From contig JAHLTZ010000011.1 in assembly GCA_025786725.1 (NCBI GenBank), positions 248,001 to 312,000 of the forward strand: a DNA stretch of 64,000 bases, written 5' to 3'. This DNA is from Syncephalis fuscata (Eukaryota > Zoopagomycota > Zoopagomycetes > Zoopagales > Piptocephalidaceae). A program made the translations under genes and the position numbers. The notes beneath the pieces are model-generated. The model was not told where the DNA came from. It was given only the letters and a program-made list of their open reading frames with translations, and made no database searches. Positions within the stretch are counted from its first letter, which is position 1. Each line of letters starts with the position of its first letter. This document shows, in pieces, positions 38,891 to 51,644 of this stretch.

Positions 38891-40720
38891 TCTATAATCA
38901 TGTTCTATTTGTATCCAATAATGACAACTATTAATTAAATAGTTAAATTAACAAAAAAAATGTATAATTATATCATGTAAGCTAATAGGCATAGATTGAT
39001 ATAAATAGTAGCAAAGCTATTATTATCATATAGCCAAATAATATTATGCTGAAATTAGAATAAAGGCACTTTTTTAATAAAACAGGGCAATAAAGCATAC
39101 AATATTATAAACAAAATAAATAGACAAAACAAGTACGTGAATAGTAATAACAAAATTATACTGTATGCAGTTGACCAAGCGCAATAAACAAAATAAATCA
39201 AAATCTACTAAATAATACAGTTAGCAATAAACTTTAGCTTTTATTAATATAGTTTCTACAATCTACAATATTAATGATATAGACAAACATATAGTATGTG
39301 TATACAAGATAGATATGTACAGTACAATAATAATGATAAATAAATAGCTTAATAATCAATGACACCCAGCAGCCAGTTTCATTTTCAATAACACGGATAT
39401 TTCGTTTAAATGTGTGGCTATTATAGTTATTTAACTGTTAAATTACATTAAACAATCAATAATATGCTTAGTATTGTCAAAAAAGGTTATTTTATTTAGT
39501 TGCTAAAATATCATAAGATTTAATACAAATCAAGTGGTTTAAATGATCCGTCATAACACCCTTTTAAGCTTCTTTCGCCATGTTCCACGGCTTTTCTAAA
39601 TTATGACATTGGAGCGACTACTGCGATGTTTAAGAATGAATGTTACGAGTAGATTGTTCTAGTTTGCCAATGATAAATGCCATGTTGACGGCATTATTTT
39701 GCATATCTTCACTCTTGTTTGATACATCAGCTAATTAATTTAAGTTAATTAAAGCAATACTACTTTCGTGTAATTCAGAATTGTTTAATTGCTAAATATG
39801 ATATCTGAAACACTCTGAATAAACTATTCTAATTTTATTTGTGGTTAAATTTAAATTTGAAAATATTTACTAATTAAATCATTTTTGTTTGCATTACACT
39901 TTATTTATTTTAATAGTTGCTTCATTATTAGTTTGTATCTATTTAATAAAAACGTTTATTTCAACATTAACTACCAGTTTAATATCCTTAATATTAATTC
40001 TTGCAAAGCGTGCTCTTGTATTGTGTTTTTTAGTTATATCTGTTACAAGTATATTGTTGAAAGTCATTTGATACTAATAGTATTATTTATTAAATTGGTA
40101 TTCAAATATTTGAATAAGCTACTACTTCTATTTCTTTTCCTCCTTTAATTACTTGGTCAATGTTATATCATTTTATTACTGATATTGTAACAATACCATT
40201 CTTTTTTATTGAATCAAAAGCAGATTAAGCTTTGTAATAAGCAATAATAGCACTTGTTAAGCTATTGCAGTTGTTAGTGTATATTAAATAATCAATGTGC
40301 TTAATACTTTTACTTGTGCATCTGTTGGTTTTACATTTGAAAATATAGCAATATTATTTACAATTGCCAACAAGTCTAAACTCGTCAACGGCAATCCTCA
40401 GCTTTTTAATACTGGTAAATGTAGATTTTTTAAATAGTTCAGTGGATACTGTTGTAGATTTTCTTAATAAAAGGAGTTAATATTTTAATGTTTTATTTCT
40501 CCTTATTTAAAATCGTAATTTATTATAGTAAGCTTTTTTAAAATTTAAAGTTCAAAAAGGGGCATTATTCAAAACTCTCTATTTTACCCTGCTTCCACTT
40601 TTGAATTCTTAAAGTAAAACTTGTTCCAATTGAAGTCGCACTGCTATACATAACAATCATATAATTTTTTTATTGAAATGCTATCAATAAATTGATTTAA
40701 ATAAAAAGCGTAACATACCA
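38891..40720. other. Intergenic region, AT-rich, no gene seen
   Basis: Very AT-rich, with only spurious short open frames (for example 39885-40148) of Ile/Leu/Phe/Tyr composition. No supported feature. Confidence 0.4.
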
Positions 40721-40721
40721 T

Positions 40722-41310
40722 TTAATTTTTTGGAACATTTGAGGCTGATTATTGTTGTTGGCCATGTGTAGAAAGATTAATCGAATATCAATAAAAGTCA
40801 TTAATCACAATTTTATATTGTTTCGCAGTTATTATTGTTGTTACTACGTACATTGTGGCTTCTTTGCGTCTAAATAGTCTCTTCTATTTTCTAATCTTCT
40901 ACTGTTGCATTTTGGGCATATTTACGATTTAAGATACTCATCTATGGTGACAAGAAGATAGAAAGACTGGCGTTTCTGATGTTCACCATTCTCTTGAGCA
41001 TTTTTGATATCAACTTGGTAGGTGCAGATTATTTGCCAACCATTGATGAAGCAAATAACTTCCATCATATGCAATAATGATAGGTTGGCTGTCTTTACCA
41101 GGAAGACCTTGTGGTGACAGTTGTAGTCAGAATATACGGCATGCCGTTGAGGTTACTTAAACAGGTGTTGATGTAAATAAAAGAAATAAAGACTAGGGAT
41201 TAAATAGTGTTTTTATTGATGTTCAAATACGCATGCTATTTATATCGTTATATTTGGCATTATCAGATAATATATTACTGAATAGAACAATAAGATAGCA
41301 ATAGTAAAAA
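40722..41310 (-). pseudogene. Decayed repeat with former coding capacity, copy 2 (empty-site copy)
   Basis: Direct copy of 32541-33130. On the minus strand, stretches such as GLPGKDSQPIIIAYDGSYLL and, in another frame, WQIICTYQVDIKNAQENGEH remain protein-like. Its left edge (GTAACATACCATTTAATTTT, from about 40712) corresponds to the joined flanks of the LTR element at 29.8-32.5 kb, i.e. an unoccupied insertion site. Confidence 0.55.
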
Positions 41311-42106
41311 AACGGTGAAATGAGTAAATAAAGATGTGGGAGTCAAAATACAGTAGAAACATTAAAGCCATTTAATACTAAAGTTGTTGCTATAAAACAT
41401 ACTACCAATAAATTACTGAGTGTAATAGAAAATGCAATCAAGCCAATGTTTTTTAAAGACAAGTGTGGCTATAGAAGGTGTTATTGTTAAAATAATGAAA
41501 TATAATTATATTCTAGAAGATAAAGCAATAGATCAATAGTTTATATGAATGGATAAATAGTGCGATGTTAATGCCAGCAGAAACATGTACTATATATTCA
41601 GTACAATGGCCAGTGGTAAACCAAGGCCTTCTGGTTTCTTACCGCCTATTATTATAAGAAATAAAACTAATACTGTTGCATCAACATCATAATTAAATGT
41701 AATATTCTATTGTAAGTAGAATGAAATACTATTTAACATTTATTAGCACTGACCTTGGATATTGAAAATAGTGCTGATTAATTGACACTGATTAATTCAA
41801 TCGGAGTTGATATGATACTACTTCAATAAATACCACTTCTTAGTAGTAAAAACTGATTGACAATTTATTATTCAAATTATTGATCTTTTTATCCTAGTTT
41901 GAATTTAAAGAGTCAAAGTACAATAGCTCCTTCTTTAAATAATTTCTCTTATTTCTGACATCAAATGACTAACTACATTGTATATTTGATTATTGTGACT
42001 ATTCACTGTCGATCATATGACACCTGATTTTCTACTAAATCTTGATCTAAGGATCAATTAGCATCAGTATTTACATCACCACATCTTTTTCTTATAACTT
42101 TCCGCT
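41311..42106. other. Intergenic region, no gene seen
   Basis: AT-rich flank and promoter of the methyltransferase gene at 42107. Nothing else is supported. Confidence 0.4.
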
Positions 42107-43013
42107 ATGAGCAACGACACCTGGTCACCCACGCTATACCAAAAGCATGCTGGCTTTGTAGCTCGCGAAACACAAAGAATCGTTTCGTTGCTTGAGCTTA
42201 AGCCCAGTGATACTCTGCTCGATGTAGGCTGTGGTGATGGTGTACTAACCTTGGAGTTACAAAAAGCATGTAACCGCGTGGTTGGCATCGACTCTAGTGC
42301 TCGTATGATAGAGTCTGCCCAGCAACTCGGCATTATGGATGCTCGCGTTGCAGAGCTTACAAATCCCACGATTGTTGCCGACGACGACATTGGCCAGTTT
42401 GACAAAATATTTTCCAATGCTTGTATGTCTATTATAGCACATCTATCTATCTACGTACTAATAAAACCTTGCTATACACAGGTTTCCACTGGATTAAGCA
42501 GAAAGATCAATCAAAACTGATTAATAATCTATGGGAATATCTCAAACCAAGTGGACGATTAGTATTTGAAATGGGTGGCCATCAAAATATTGCTGGTGCG
42601 TTCTAATAATATTATACCAAGCTATGACTTGCTTATTACTTACTAATCGATTAGCACTACATATGGCCCTGATCGACACCTTGAACGATATGGGCCATGA
42701 TGGCGAAGCTTATTCACCATGGTACTTCCCAACTGCCGAAACTTATACCGCGCTGCTAGAAACACATGGATTTCATGTCTTACATAGCGAGCTAGAACCA
42801 GCAATTCGACACTGTCCACCGGGTGAATCAATTGGTGGCTGGATAGACACGTTTGCGGCATCGTTCTACAGTGCATGTCGCGACGATGCTGAACGGCAAG
42901 AATTCCGCAACCGATGCATTGAACGCCTTAGACCAGTGCTTCAAGACGAGCATGGTCACTGGCATATCGTTTATGTTCGTCTGCGCATTGTGGCAGAAAA
43001 GCAGTCTAAATAA
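42107..43013 (+). CDS. Class I SAM-dependent methyltransferase, trans-aconitate methyltransferase-like
   Basis: Three exons: 42107-42422, 42482-42595 and 42655-43013, joining in frame (S-N-A-C-F-H-W-I across the first intron). The start codon lies just after a pyrimidine-rich leader. Motif I is LLDVGCGDGVLTLEL, followed by VVGIDSSARMI, then FDKIFSNACFHWI, the post-motif hallmark of the trans-aconitate/juvenile-hormone acid methyltransferase-like group. A later LKPSGRLVFEMGG and the C-terminal Trp/His-rich half complete a normal-sized small-molecule methyltransferase of about 262 residues. Substrate unknown. There is no frame break. Confidence 0.8.
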
Positions 43014-43341
43014 TAATTGGCAATTATCATATATATATATATATTATATTATATAGCAAGTGTTTTATAATGGTGTTTAAATGATGATTTATTATAATTT
43101 AAATTCAATATGCTTAACAACGTAAATATTTATAGATTAAATTCAGACTCAGATATTACGAAAAAGACACAGCGATATCTGAGCACAACACTCGTTACGT
43201 ATAATATCACGTGACCGATATTCTCCAATTAGCGTCATCCAACACTTCACACCGCGAATAGAAATAATCCCTAGCAAGATATTCACGCTATTAACAACAC
43301 CAGCGCTACTACACCTATTCCCTTTCAACTGTTTCGTCATC

Positions 43342-45170
43342 ATGGTTCGTTTTAATCTACCAAAGCGATGGCTACTGGCCACACTGGCACTCGCATATAC
43401 CAGCTGTGTAGTGGCTAAATCTTCTTCTGGAGACTCTGTATTAGTACTACTCAATGAAGTTGGAGAGGAGAAGCAGTTCTCCGAGTTCTTTGGTGGTCTT
43501 CAAGGTAAGACGACGCCTGTCATGTAATAGTGGTTGTCACATATTTACTTATCTACAATAATACAACTAGAGCGTGGCTTTAATTTAAAATACGAGACAC
43601 CGTTGGCCGAAATAACTGATTTGGAATTAATACGATTTGGTGAAAGACGCTACGATCATATTATATTCTTTGCCGATCAAACACTTAGTAGGTTCTAATA
43701 CCGATACGTATATATACACATTCCACTTACATAATAAACAGAGTTCCCCGAACAGTTATCGGCAAAGACATTGATTCAGTTTGTTAATCTTGGCGGCAAT
43801 ATCTTGGTAACAACCGGTCCTAAGATATCAGAAACAGTACGTAATCTTGGTATGCAATTTGGTGTATACTACGAGGAACGCGACACCTTTGTTATCGACC
43901 ATTTCCAGTATGATCGTGCACTCGATAAAGATGGCCGCCATACGGTATTGGCCATGACACAGCCATTGGCGACAGCATCACTACCTACTGGTCTTGGCCG
44001 TTACTTTAATTTTGACGCATCAACACCAGTACTCTACCAAGGTATTGGCCACGTCATTTCAGACAATCCAATGGTATCAACTGTATTATCGGCATCTGAT
44101 ACTGCCTACTCGTCCGATACACAAGATACACAGGTGGTCGACGAAGAACCGATAGCCGTTGGTCATGAAATCGGCCTAGTTAGTGTTTTCCAAGCACGTA
44201 ACAATGCTCGTGTTGCTTTTAGTGGATCACGCCAATTCTTTTCAGATGCGTAAGTATTTTATTCCAAACAATATAGACGATAATCTAATTGGATTAAATA
44301 TAGCTATTTTAAAGCACCAGTTGAATTTGGTTTACCTGGACAGTTACAATCGTAAGTATTATGACCATTATTAAACTTAGTTTATTATTTACTTAATTTG
44401 CTAATCACCAATTTCATAGATTTAAATCAAGTGGTAACAAGGCATTGGCCACTCGATTGACCCAGTGGACTCTACAGGAAATAGGTGTACTACGAGTTAA
44501 CAAAGTACTTCATCATAAATCAGACGAAATTTCATCTAAAACAGCCAGTGCTGAAAACTACCGTATTAAAGATGATGTGGTAAGTATTTTAACAATAATT
44601 AGCTAATTAATTAATTGATAATTAATACTAATTATTTCAAACCATACTTATTAGACTTATCGTATTGATATTTCCGAGTATAATGAAGATCACTGGGAAC
44701 CGTTCAAGACAGATGATATTCAATTGGAAGCCATTATGCTTGATCCATATATTCGCACTAACCTGACTGCCATAACCAATACCAAATCCAAGTCTAAACG
44801 TACTGCCACTACTTATGAAACACAATTCCAATTACCTGATGTATTTGGTGTTTATACACTTCAAATCCTCTATCAACGCCCCGGCTATAGCTGGATTGAG
44901 AATCGCAGTGTCGTGCCAGTGCGACCCTTCCAACACGATGAATATCCACGTTTCTTGACTATAGCCTATCCATATTACACAGGTGCTGCATCAGTTATGG
45001 TAGGATTCTTTGTATTCTGCGCTGTCTGGCTGTACACGGCCCAGGATAAACCCAATACCAATAACAAGAATAAGAATAGCCATACCAGTTCTACTGATAA
45101 TAAATCTACAGCCAAGTCATCATCATCATCATCATCAACAACAACAACAACACAACGTAAATCAAAGTAA
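43342..45170 (+). CDS. WBP1: Oligosaccharyltransferase 48-kDa subunit (Wbp1/OST48)
   Basis: Six exons: 43342-43504, 43571-43687, 43742-44249, 44304-44351, 44420-44579 and 44655-45170. An N-terminal signal peptide (WLLATLALAYTSCVVAKS) precedes the luminal domain with DSVLVLLNEVG, FNLKYETPLAEI, DHIIFFADQ, IQFVNLGGNILVTTGP and VFQARNNARVAFSGS, all typical of Wbp1/DDOST. The late luminal segment (DVFGVYTLQILYQRPGYSW, then PVRPFQHDEYPRF) leads into a single membrane helix (SVMVGFFVFCAVWLYT). The cytosolic tail is unusually long and Asn/Ser/Thr-rich. It ends in RKSK, compatible with a dibasic ER-retrieval signal. The protein works in N-glycosylation at the ER. The gene converges on EMC1 with only 42 bp between stops. 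Confidence 0.93.
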
Positions 45171-45212
45171 AATAAAACGAAGTTTATTATTTGCTTCATT
45201 TCCAACGAGCAT

Positions 45213-48200
45213 TTAACTTTTTCCTTCGTACCTAAATATTAAGTGTTGGTTAGTTATATGATTACTCTGTTCTTTGTTAATAGTTACCATTGGATTGGCC
45301 ACCATAATACCTAGAGTGAGACCAACAATAGTTAATAAAAGTGCACTCTTGCTGAAATCTTCATTTAGCATATCAAATGTGCCGGATGGCGTGTCACGTG
45401 TGAAATAGATATCAAGTCCATAGGCCACGACTAAAGCGGTGGATTCCATCATGGATGGTGTAGATACAATCTCTTTAATACCCCATAGCTATATAGATGT
45501 AGATAGATTAGTACTTTATAGTAAATAGATTGCTATAACCACTTACCGTTTGATTATACGAAAGAACCCATGATGGATTAAAGGGAATGGCCGGTTCATA
45601 CGGCAATAGTCCTTCTTCTCTATCTGCCTCAGATAATGGATCAGTTGAACGTCGTGCATCAATAAATCGACGTGATATGCCAAATAGTTGACCCGAAGGT
45701 AATGCCACTAATGATCATAGTTACAATAATGAATATACAGGGTCATTTAAATCACACTATCCTACCTAATACTTGTTTTGTTGTAATACCTCGACGTGTT
45801 GTTGTTGCACCAATTGCATCCACACCATACGGTAATGTATACATTTGTGACAACACATAGGGTCGATGTGGATTAAAAGATGAAAATACCTCACTATAAT
45901 AACATTGTATATCAATAAGTATTGTCATCTACACTCTACTAGGCTTACCTTTCAACGCGAACATCTTCGAGTATACTCTCGTACAGTTCTAATACAATGG
46001 CTTGGTATCCTTTAGTCACACCTGTTCGTCCATTACCCCGTCCACTATAAGTGATAACAAGCCAGTTTTCTGATAATACCATATGTACTGGATGGAGTGC
46101 ATCCACTACTACATCGTTATAGAATGTTTGATGCAGTATAGTACCGCTAACTGTATCTACTAGATAGACATAGAGACGATCACCGGTTGCGTCATCCTTT
46201 TTAACAGCAGCAATGCCGATCAAATTTGGATTAAGATATTTAAATAGTACAGATCGATCACCTAATGTCTTGCCAATGGATGCCGTTGGATCTATAATAG
46301 GTTATTAGAATTACTATTTAATATGTAATGTCTATTGTTCTTACCATAAATTGAATGTTGAGCCGTTGCAATAATATGCAAGTCATCTGGCAATAATAGA
46401 CTCCATGTCTCCTTTGTTGCCAATGACTATATAAAGTTAGTATTTAATTACTATTATTATTGCTACAACTTACTGATGGCAAATGATCTTGATTCGCCGC
46501 TAATTGATGGCCACTTAATCGACTGGATGATAGTTGTAATCCATGGGCAAATACTAATTGATTTGCATGTCCCAGTAATTGTTGACGTGCCTCTGGCATA
46601 TTAGGCCATAAGTGTATTTCATATTGATCATCCAATAGAGCAAGTAATTGGATATGTTCTGGATGAGATGTTTCCTGTGGTAGTCGGTAGATCTTTAAAG
46701 GATCAAATGAAAAGGTGGATAAGGTAACAATATTTGATGGTGCACTATAATCTTGTCCAGTAAGAGCATCAATACACAAAATGGTAGTTTCTGGTGTCTA
46801 TAAATAACGTATTATTAGTGTTATTTTAACATTAATTGCGTATTTTGTTTACCTTTTGGTGATATTTAGTTACTACTAAGGCTAATAGAGGTGGATATTT
46901 GACAATGGTTGAACGAACATGATACATGCCATGGATCTTAATCTTATCTAATCCTGAACTACCTTGGAATCGCGACCAAATAACTCGACCTTTATGGGAT
47001 GTGTCTAGTGCAACTAACTTGCCTGAACGAGTGACAAATACTAATAATTTACGTAGACCAAATGTATCTTTACGTAATGGACGTGTAGTACTATTATCGC
47101 TGTTCTCCAAAGACTCATTAGAACTATTGGTCGTAGCTGTATCGCTGCTATTTATCAAATTACGCAAATAACGCTAATATTATATCAACAAGAGTTAGTT
47201 AACGGCTTTAATCAATTTATTTGACTTACAATTAACTTGTCTGTATGTGTTGTTACACGTCGGGTAAAACGTTGTATACTTGAAATATGCTCTGATAACT
47301 CGACCGGTTCCTCTATCAATATACAATAAATATTTGCTGCTTTATTCACTACTATTGACCACTTACCGAGTTCATCGTGTTCCCATGATACAAGATTATT
47401 TTCAGGTAAATCAATAGGCTCCATTGATACTATATCAGCTAGTGATTCTTCACGTGTCCATACATGTTTTGTATCTCTTAATAAATGAATAGAGCCGTCG
47501 GCAGTTGTGGTTAGTGTACGTATGGCCATAATTTCATTCTGGTCATTGGTGGCTGCTTCAAAGATTGCCTAGTAGTATAGTTGGTGATCGTGTTTAATAA
47601 TAAGCAAGAGTCAGTGCTATAAAACTTACATTCGCCAATGGACCAGTAGACTTTAATGAAAATGACACTTTAGACGAAAATGCCGAGACTTCTGGTTGAC
47701 GTAGATTATAGACATTGACATCTACATTATTCTAATGTATTATAATATATATATATTAGCAAGTATTATAATCATTATGCGGTATTAACATACTTCATCT
47801 TCTGTAGCGGATAAACGGGCAACTAATAGTTGTTTTTGATTATCTGTATGTACATGACCAAACACTGATGGATCTATATAATATTCATTTAAAATGGCGT
47901 ACTATAAACATATATCATTAATTACCCGACTATTATATTCTACTGTTTTGACAAGTTTATCATCTTGCAAGGTAATCAAATAAGTGTAATACTGATCCAA
48001 TGTCAGGGTACGTGCTGTAACAGAGATGACCTGACTGTTCTCGGAGAATGCTTGTACATTGATCTCAACATCTTTTTCAAACTAAAAATTACAATAAATA
48101 TATTTACATAGCCATGATACTATAATAGATTACCTTTAATGACAGTGAAATAGACTTGTTATTGGTTATTGACTGGGCATAAAGTGTCCATCCACGTGGT

Positions 48201-49071
48201 TTACTTGACTTTTCAATCCACATTCCATAATACAAAGTACTATCCATGGCTTGAATCCAAGTAATAGTAGAATCCACCGTAGATTTTAACGATGTATTGG
48301 CGGTATTCGCTTTACCGGATACTGCATCAACATCTATTACTATTGGCTTTGATTTACTCGATTGACCAGTGACATGTAATTGATCGTTATTTGTAATTAT
48401 AACATTTTGATAACAATCAGTATCGCTGTTTATAGAGTGTTAATAGTCATGTTACCCATTACTACGTTATTACCTTATTTTCAATTCAGTCTGCCATAGT
48501 TTCTTGCCATCTTTGGCCGAGAAACGCGTTAAATGTTTACATTCGGTCAAAAGAATAACATCGCCATTAGGAGTAAATACGATATCGGCCGATGAGTGGC
48601 CAGTAGATACAGTTCGTGTATAAACATATTCCCAGACTAAAAATGACGATTTTACATCCCAAACACGTAGTAAACTAATTTTATCCGTTGATGAAACTGT
48701 AGCAATATCTATTATGTTATAGCCGCTTATTAGTAATAAATATTTATAAATATCTATATTATTCAATATTTACATTCTCCTAAGGCGCGACATGTATGAT
48801 TGGCAACGATGGTACCTGTGCCATGATTCAGATTATGACGCCAAACTATTATAGTCTTATTAGTGTCGTATTTGTCTATTCGTATATTAAAGCATTTACC
48901 AAGTGTGCCACTACGAGGTTGGACAGAGGCAAGAATACCTCGGTCAGTTAACAGTAGCAATTGACGAGATCGAGTATCAGCACGATGAAAAAACGATTGT
49001 TTTGGTACGCCAATTAGCGGAATATGCCTATTCGATATTGAGTATGTTAGTAATGCTATTGCTGTAGCCAT
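45213..49071 (-). CDS. EMC1: ER membrane protein complex subunit 1
   Basis: Multi-exon gene. ATG 49071 starts a hydrophobic leader (MATAIALLTYSIS); even more hydrophobic codons (a Leu run) lie in frame just upstream without an ATG, so the true start may be missed. The next segments resemble the EMC1 beta-propeller: GVPKQSFFHR, LLLLTDRGILASVQPRSGTL and, after a 60-nt intron, VWRHNL. Later diagnostic stretches are TWAREESLADIV-like (WTREESLADIVSMEPIDLPE), LLVFVTRSGKLVALDTSHKG, LALLDDQYEIHLWP, LSENWLVITY, QAIVLELYE, LPSGQLFGISRRFIDARR, GLLPYEPAIPFNPSWVLSYN and the C-terminal VVAYGLDIYFTRDTPSGTFD followed by one membrane helix. EMC inserts tail-anchored and multipass proteins into the ER. Confidence 0.92.
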
Positions 49072-51644
49072 TGCTACTAGCAGCAGTAGGAGTAGTGGAC
49101 CGTGCCATGGCTGCCATCTTACCAGTCATAGAGGCCGGCTTGATCTTCGTAGAGCGCAAGAGCGGGTCCTGGTAGCTGTAGACAGCAACACACCAGTAGA
49201 CATAGGGCGTAAACACGGCCCAGGAGGGAGACGCGCATCTTACGTAGGTTGTTTGCTTGTGTACTGTAGCTGGCGTGTGTAGGTGTGTAAATATACTAGA
49301 ACTAGAACAAAAGCGGTAGTGGTGACGACGTGGCAAGAAAGGAGAGGGATTGGCGTGCAGGTGTATTGTCTCTATAATCAACAATAATCGGTGTAATAAA
49401 ATGAACTTTAACAAACGTGAAACTGGCATTACATTAACGCAGTATCTTTTACTAAATTGTTATTTGTTTACATGTGACATAGATTGCAGGTAGCATGATT
49501 GGAAATAAAATGCCGATACTACTATATTGTTTGCTTTAACTGTGTATATTTATGAACTAAACACTATGATATTGAGCATAATGATATTTATTAAACATTT
49601 ACAAATGGTATGTTTATTCTGTTAAACTGTATAAATGAGTTGATTGCATATCCTAGTCGATAATACTACAAGAAATAAACAACAATTATTATAAAACAAA
49701 AATAAGTAAATAGAAAATGAAGCGAGATGATTGAGCATAAAAATAAATGCCATTAGAATGGATGAATGACGTAAAAGTGGTTGATATTCTCTAGTCGATA
49801 TAGATTTATAGTCTTTTGCTATATTTTAATATAGTTATCGCAGATATTCGGAATAATGTAATTACGCTTTTGTTTTAATTTTAATTTTTTCTTATACTGA
49901 AGATATAGCTGTGAGTTAAAACTGAGTCATATTGCCCTTGTTAATATATAATAGGATGCCTTACCCATATGCTATGATTTCTATGAGTAGTATTTGGTAT
50001 TACACTGCTATTTCTTTTAATCATAAATTATTATAATTCAAATATTACATGATTTAAAAGCAAATATTACAGATATTAAATTTTCACAAGTATGAATGTT
50101 TACCAATTCAATTTAAAAGAGTAGCTTATTATTAAATGCTATATACTGTCCTTTACTTTATTTCCAACTAGTATTATCATTCCAGTGCATTGGCGTCAGT
50201 TAGATGTTCGCTAAACTCTGTCTAGTTTAGTTTAATTGCAATAATTTACTTTTTGTTCATTAGATTGATGATAGTACCAAATCAATTAATATTTGGGGTA
50301 CAACTATTTTTTTTATTAACCTCTGTTTTAGTTTGTTATTTTGTCAAAAACTTTACTTAATCTATTATCAGAGTTACGTCCAAAAGCATATATTATCAAT
50401 TAGATTTTGAATGATTATTAATTAATATGCGGTCCGTTACCACTGCGCATTCAGCACTGACGTTATTTGTCTGTTACTGTATGATGTGTGTATTTTAGTT
50501 TTAATAAGTGTTGTATGTAATGTAATAAATACAGGTTATTTTACAGTAGAACATTCAATATCACTAATAATTGAGTGAAATAATTACTTAAGATGTTATG
50601 ATGTATTGCACTACAATAGCCCCTATTGCACAACTAATTCTCAGCCAATTCCAATTAGCTATCACATGAAGTGTTGGAGACAGCACAACTGCTGGTATTC
50701 ATATACTTGGGTATAACACATTTGTAAATCTAAACACGGCTTATCCCTGTAAGAATTTCATAGTATTGAATTGAATGTATTTGTGAATCGATTAGTAGTT
50801 TTTATGATTTAGAGTTATGACTGATTTACACACAAAAGTGTATATTTGTACAAAAATGCCATATAATTTTATTTTTTTGGTGCATTAATATTGTGTATGA
50901 TTTGGTTTTATGTAGACATTGAGGCTTGAATCGATGGAAGGGACAGTAAAGTAGTTATTACTTTTTTGTGGATTACAGGCTATATTGTTAAATAAGCAAA
51001 TTGCGTAATAGAATCCAGGCTAATATGTACACCCCTGTAATATACGTATTAAATTACCGGTATTACTATTTCAGATGTCTGAGTAGGCTGGGTTAATTAG
51101 TTGTTTATATAATAACAAGCCATTGGTATATTTGTATATACACAATTCAAATTGTCATGTGAGTGTTGGTATTGATTTCCATTGACGCGCAATCAAATAG
51201 TCAATACAATGCATTTCTTGGCGCTTTAGCATAGTTACAAAGTTGAATACCCATGAAATTCACACAACTAACCAACGCATTATTACAAATATGCCTTATT
51301 TAGTATTTCCTTAAATGCAATACATACATTAATAAATATATTATTAATATCTTTTCCCATCATTAATTATTTGTCAATTATGTTACTAAATCAAGTAATA
51401 AGCTAATGTCCGCTGCTTTATGCATTGATTGGACACTTCCATGACACAATATACGTTAAATAGTCCACAAAATCTGCATAACCAACCAGTGCTATCATCA
51501 CCACACTCTGCTTTCTACCAAGCACTCACTATCATCTACTCTAAACCTTCACTTTCTACTTGCTGGCAATTACACGCTACACTCTACTCCATACTCCCAT
51601 TTGCTACTTCTTGCTCTACTTTGTTTCAACAAGTCAACATCACT
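49072..51644. other. Intergenic region upstream of microexon gene 2
   Basis: AT-rich, no gene seen. From about 50890 it shows diverged similarity to about 34200 onward (AGACATTGAGGCTTGAATCG versus AGATATTGAGGACCGAATCG), marking the left part of the segmental duplication that contains the microexon loci. A pyrimidine/CACTCTACT-rich leader precedes the start codon at both loci. Confidence 0.5.

Noticed and set aside
39885-40148. Hydrophobic open frames in 39.9-40.1 kb
   Set aside because: Composition (Ile, Leu, Phe, Tyr, Asn) is what AT-rich DNA gives by chance; two overlapping frames look equally protein-like.
49028-49429. A longer EMC1 start in an overlapping frame from 49429
   Set aside because: It is in a different frame from the EMC1 leader and the sequence before 49071 has no protein features apart from a Leu run read in the EMC1 frame without an ATG.
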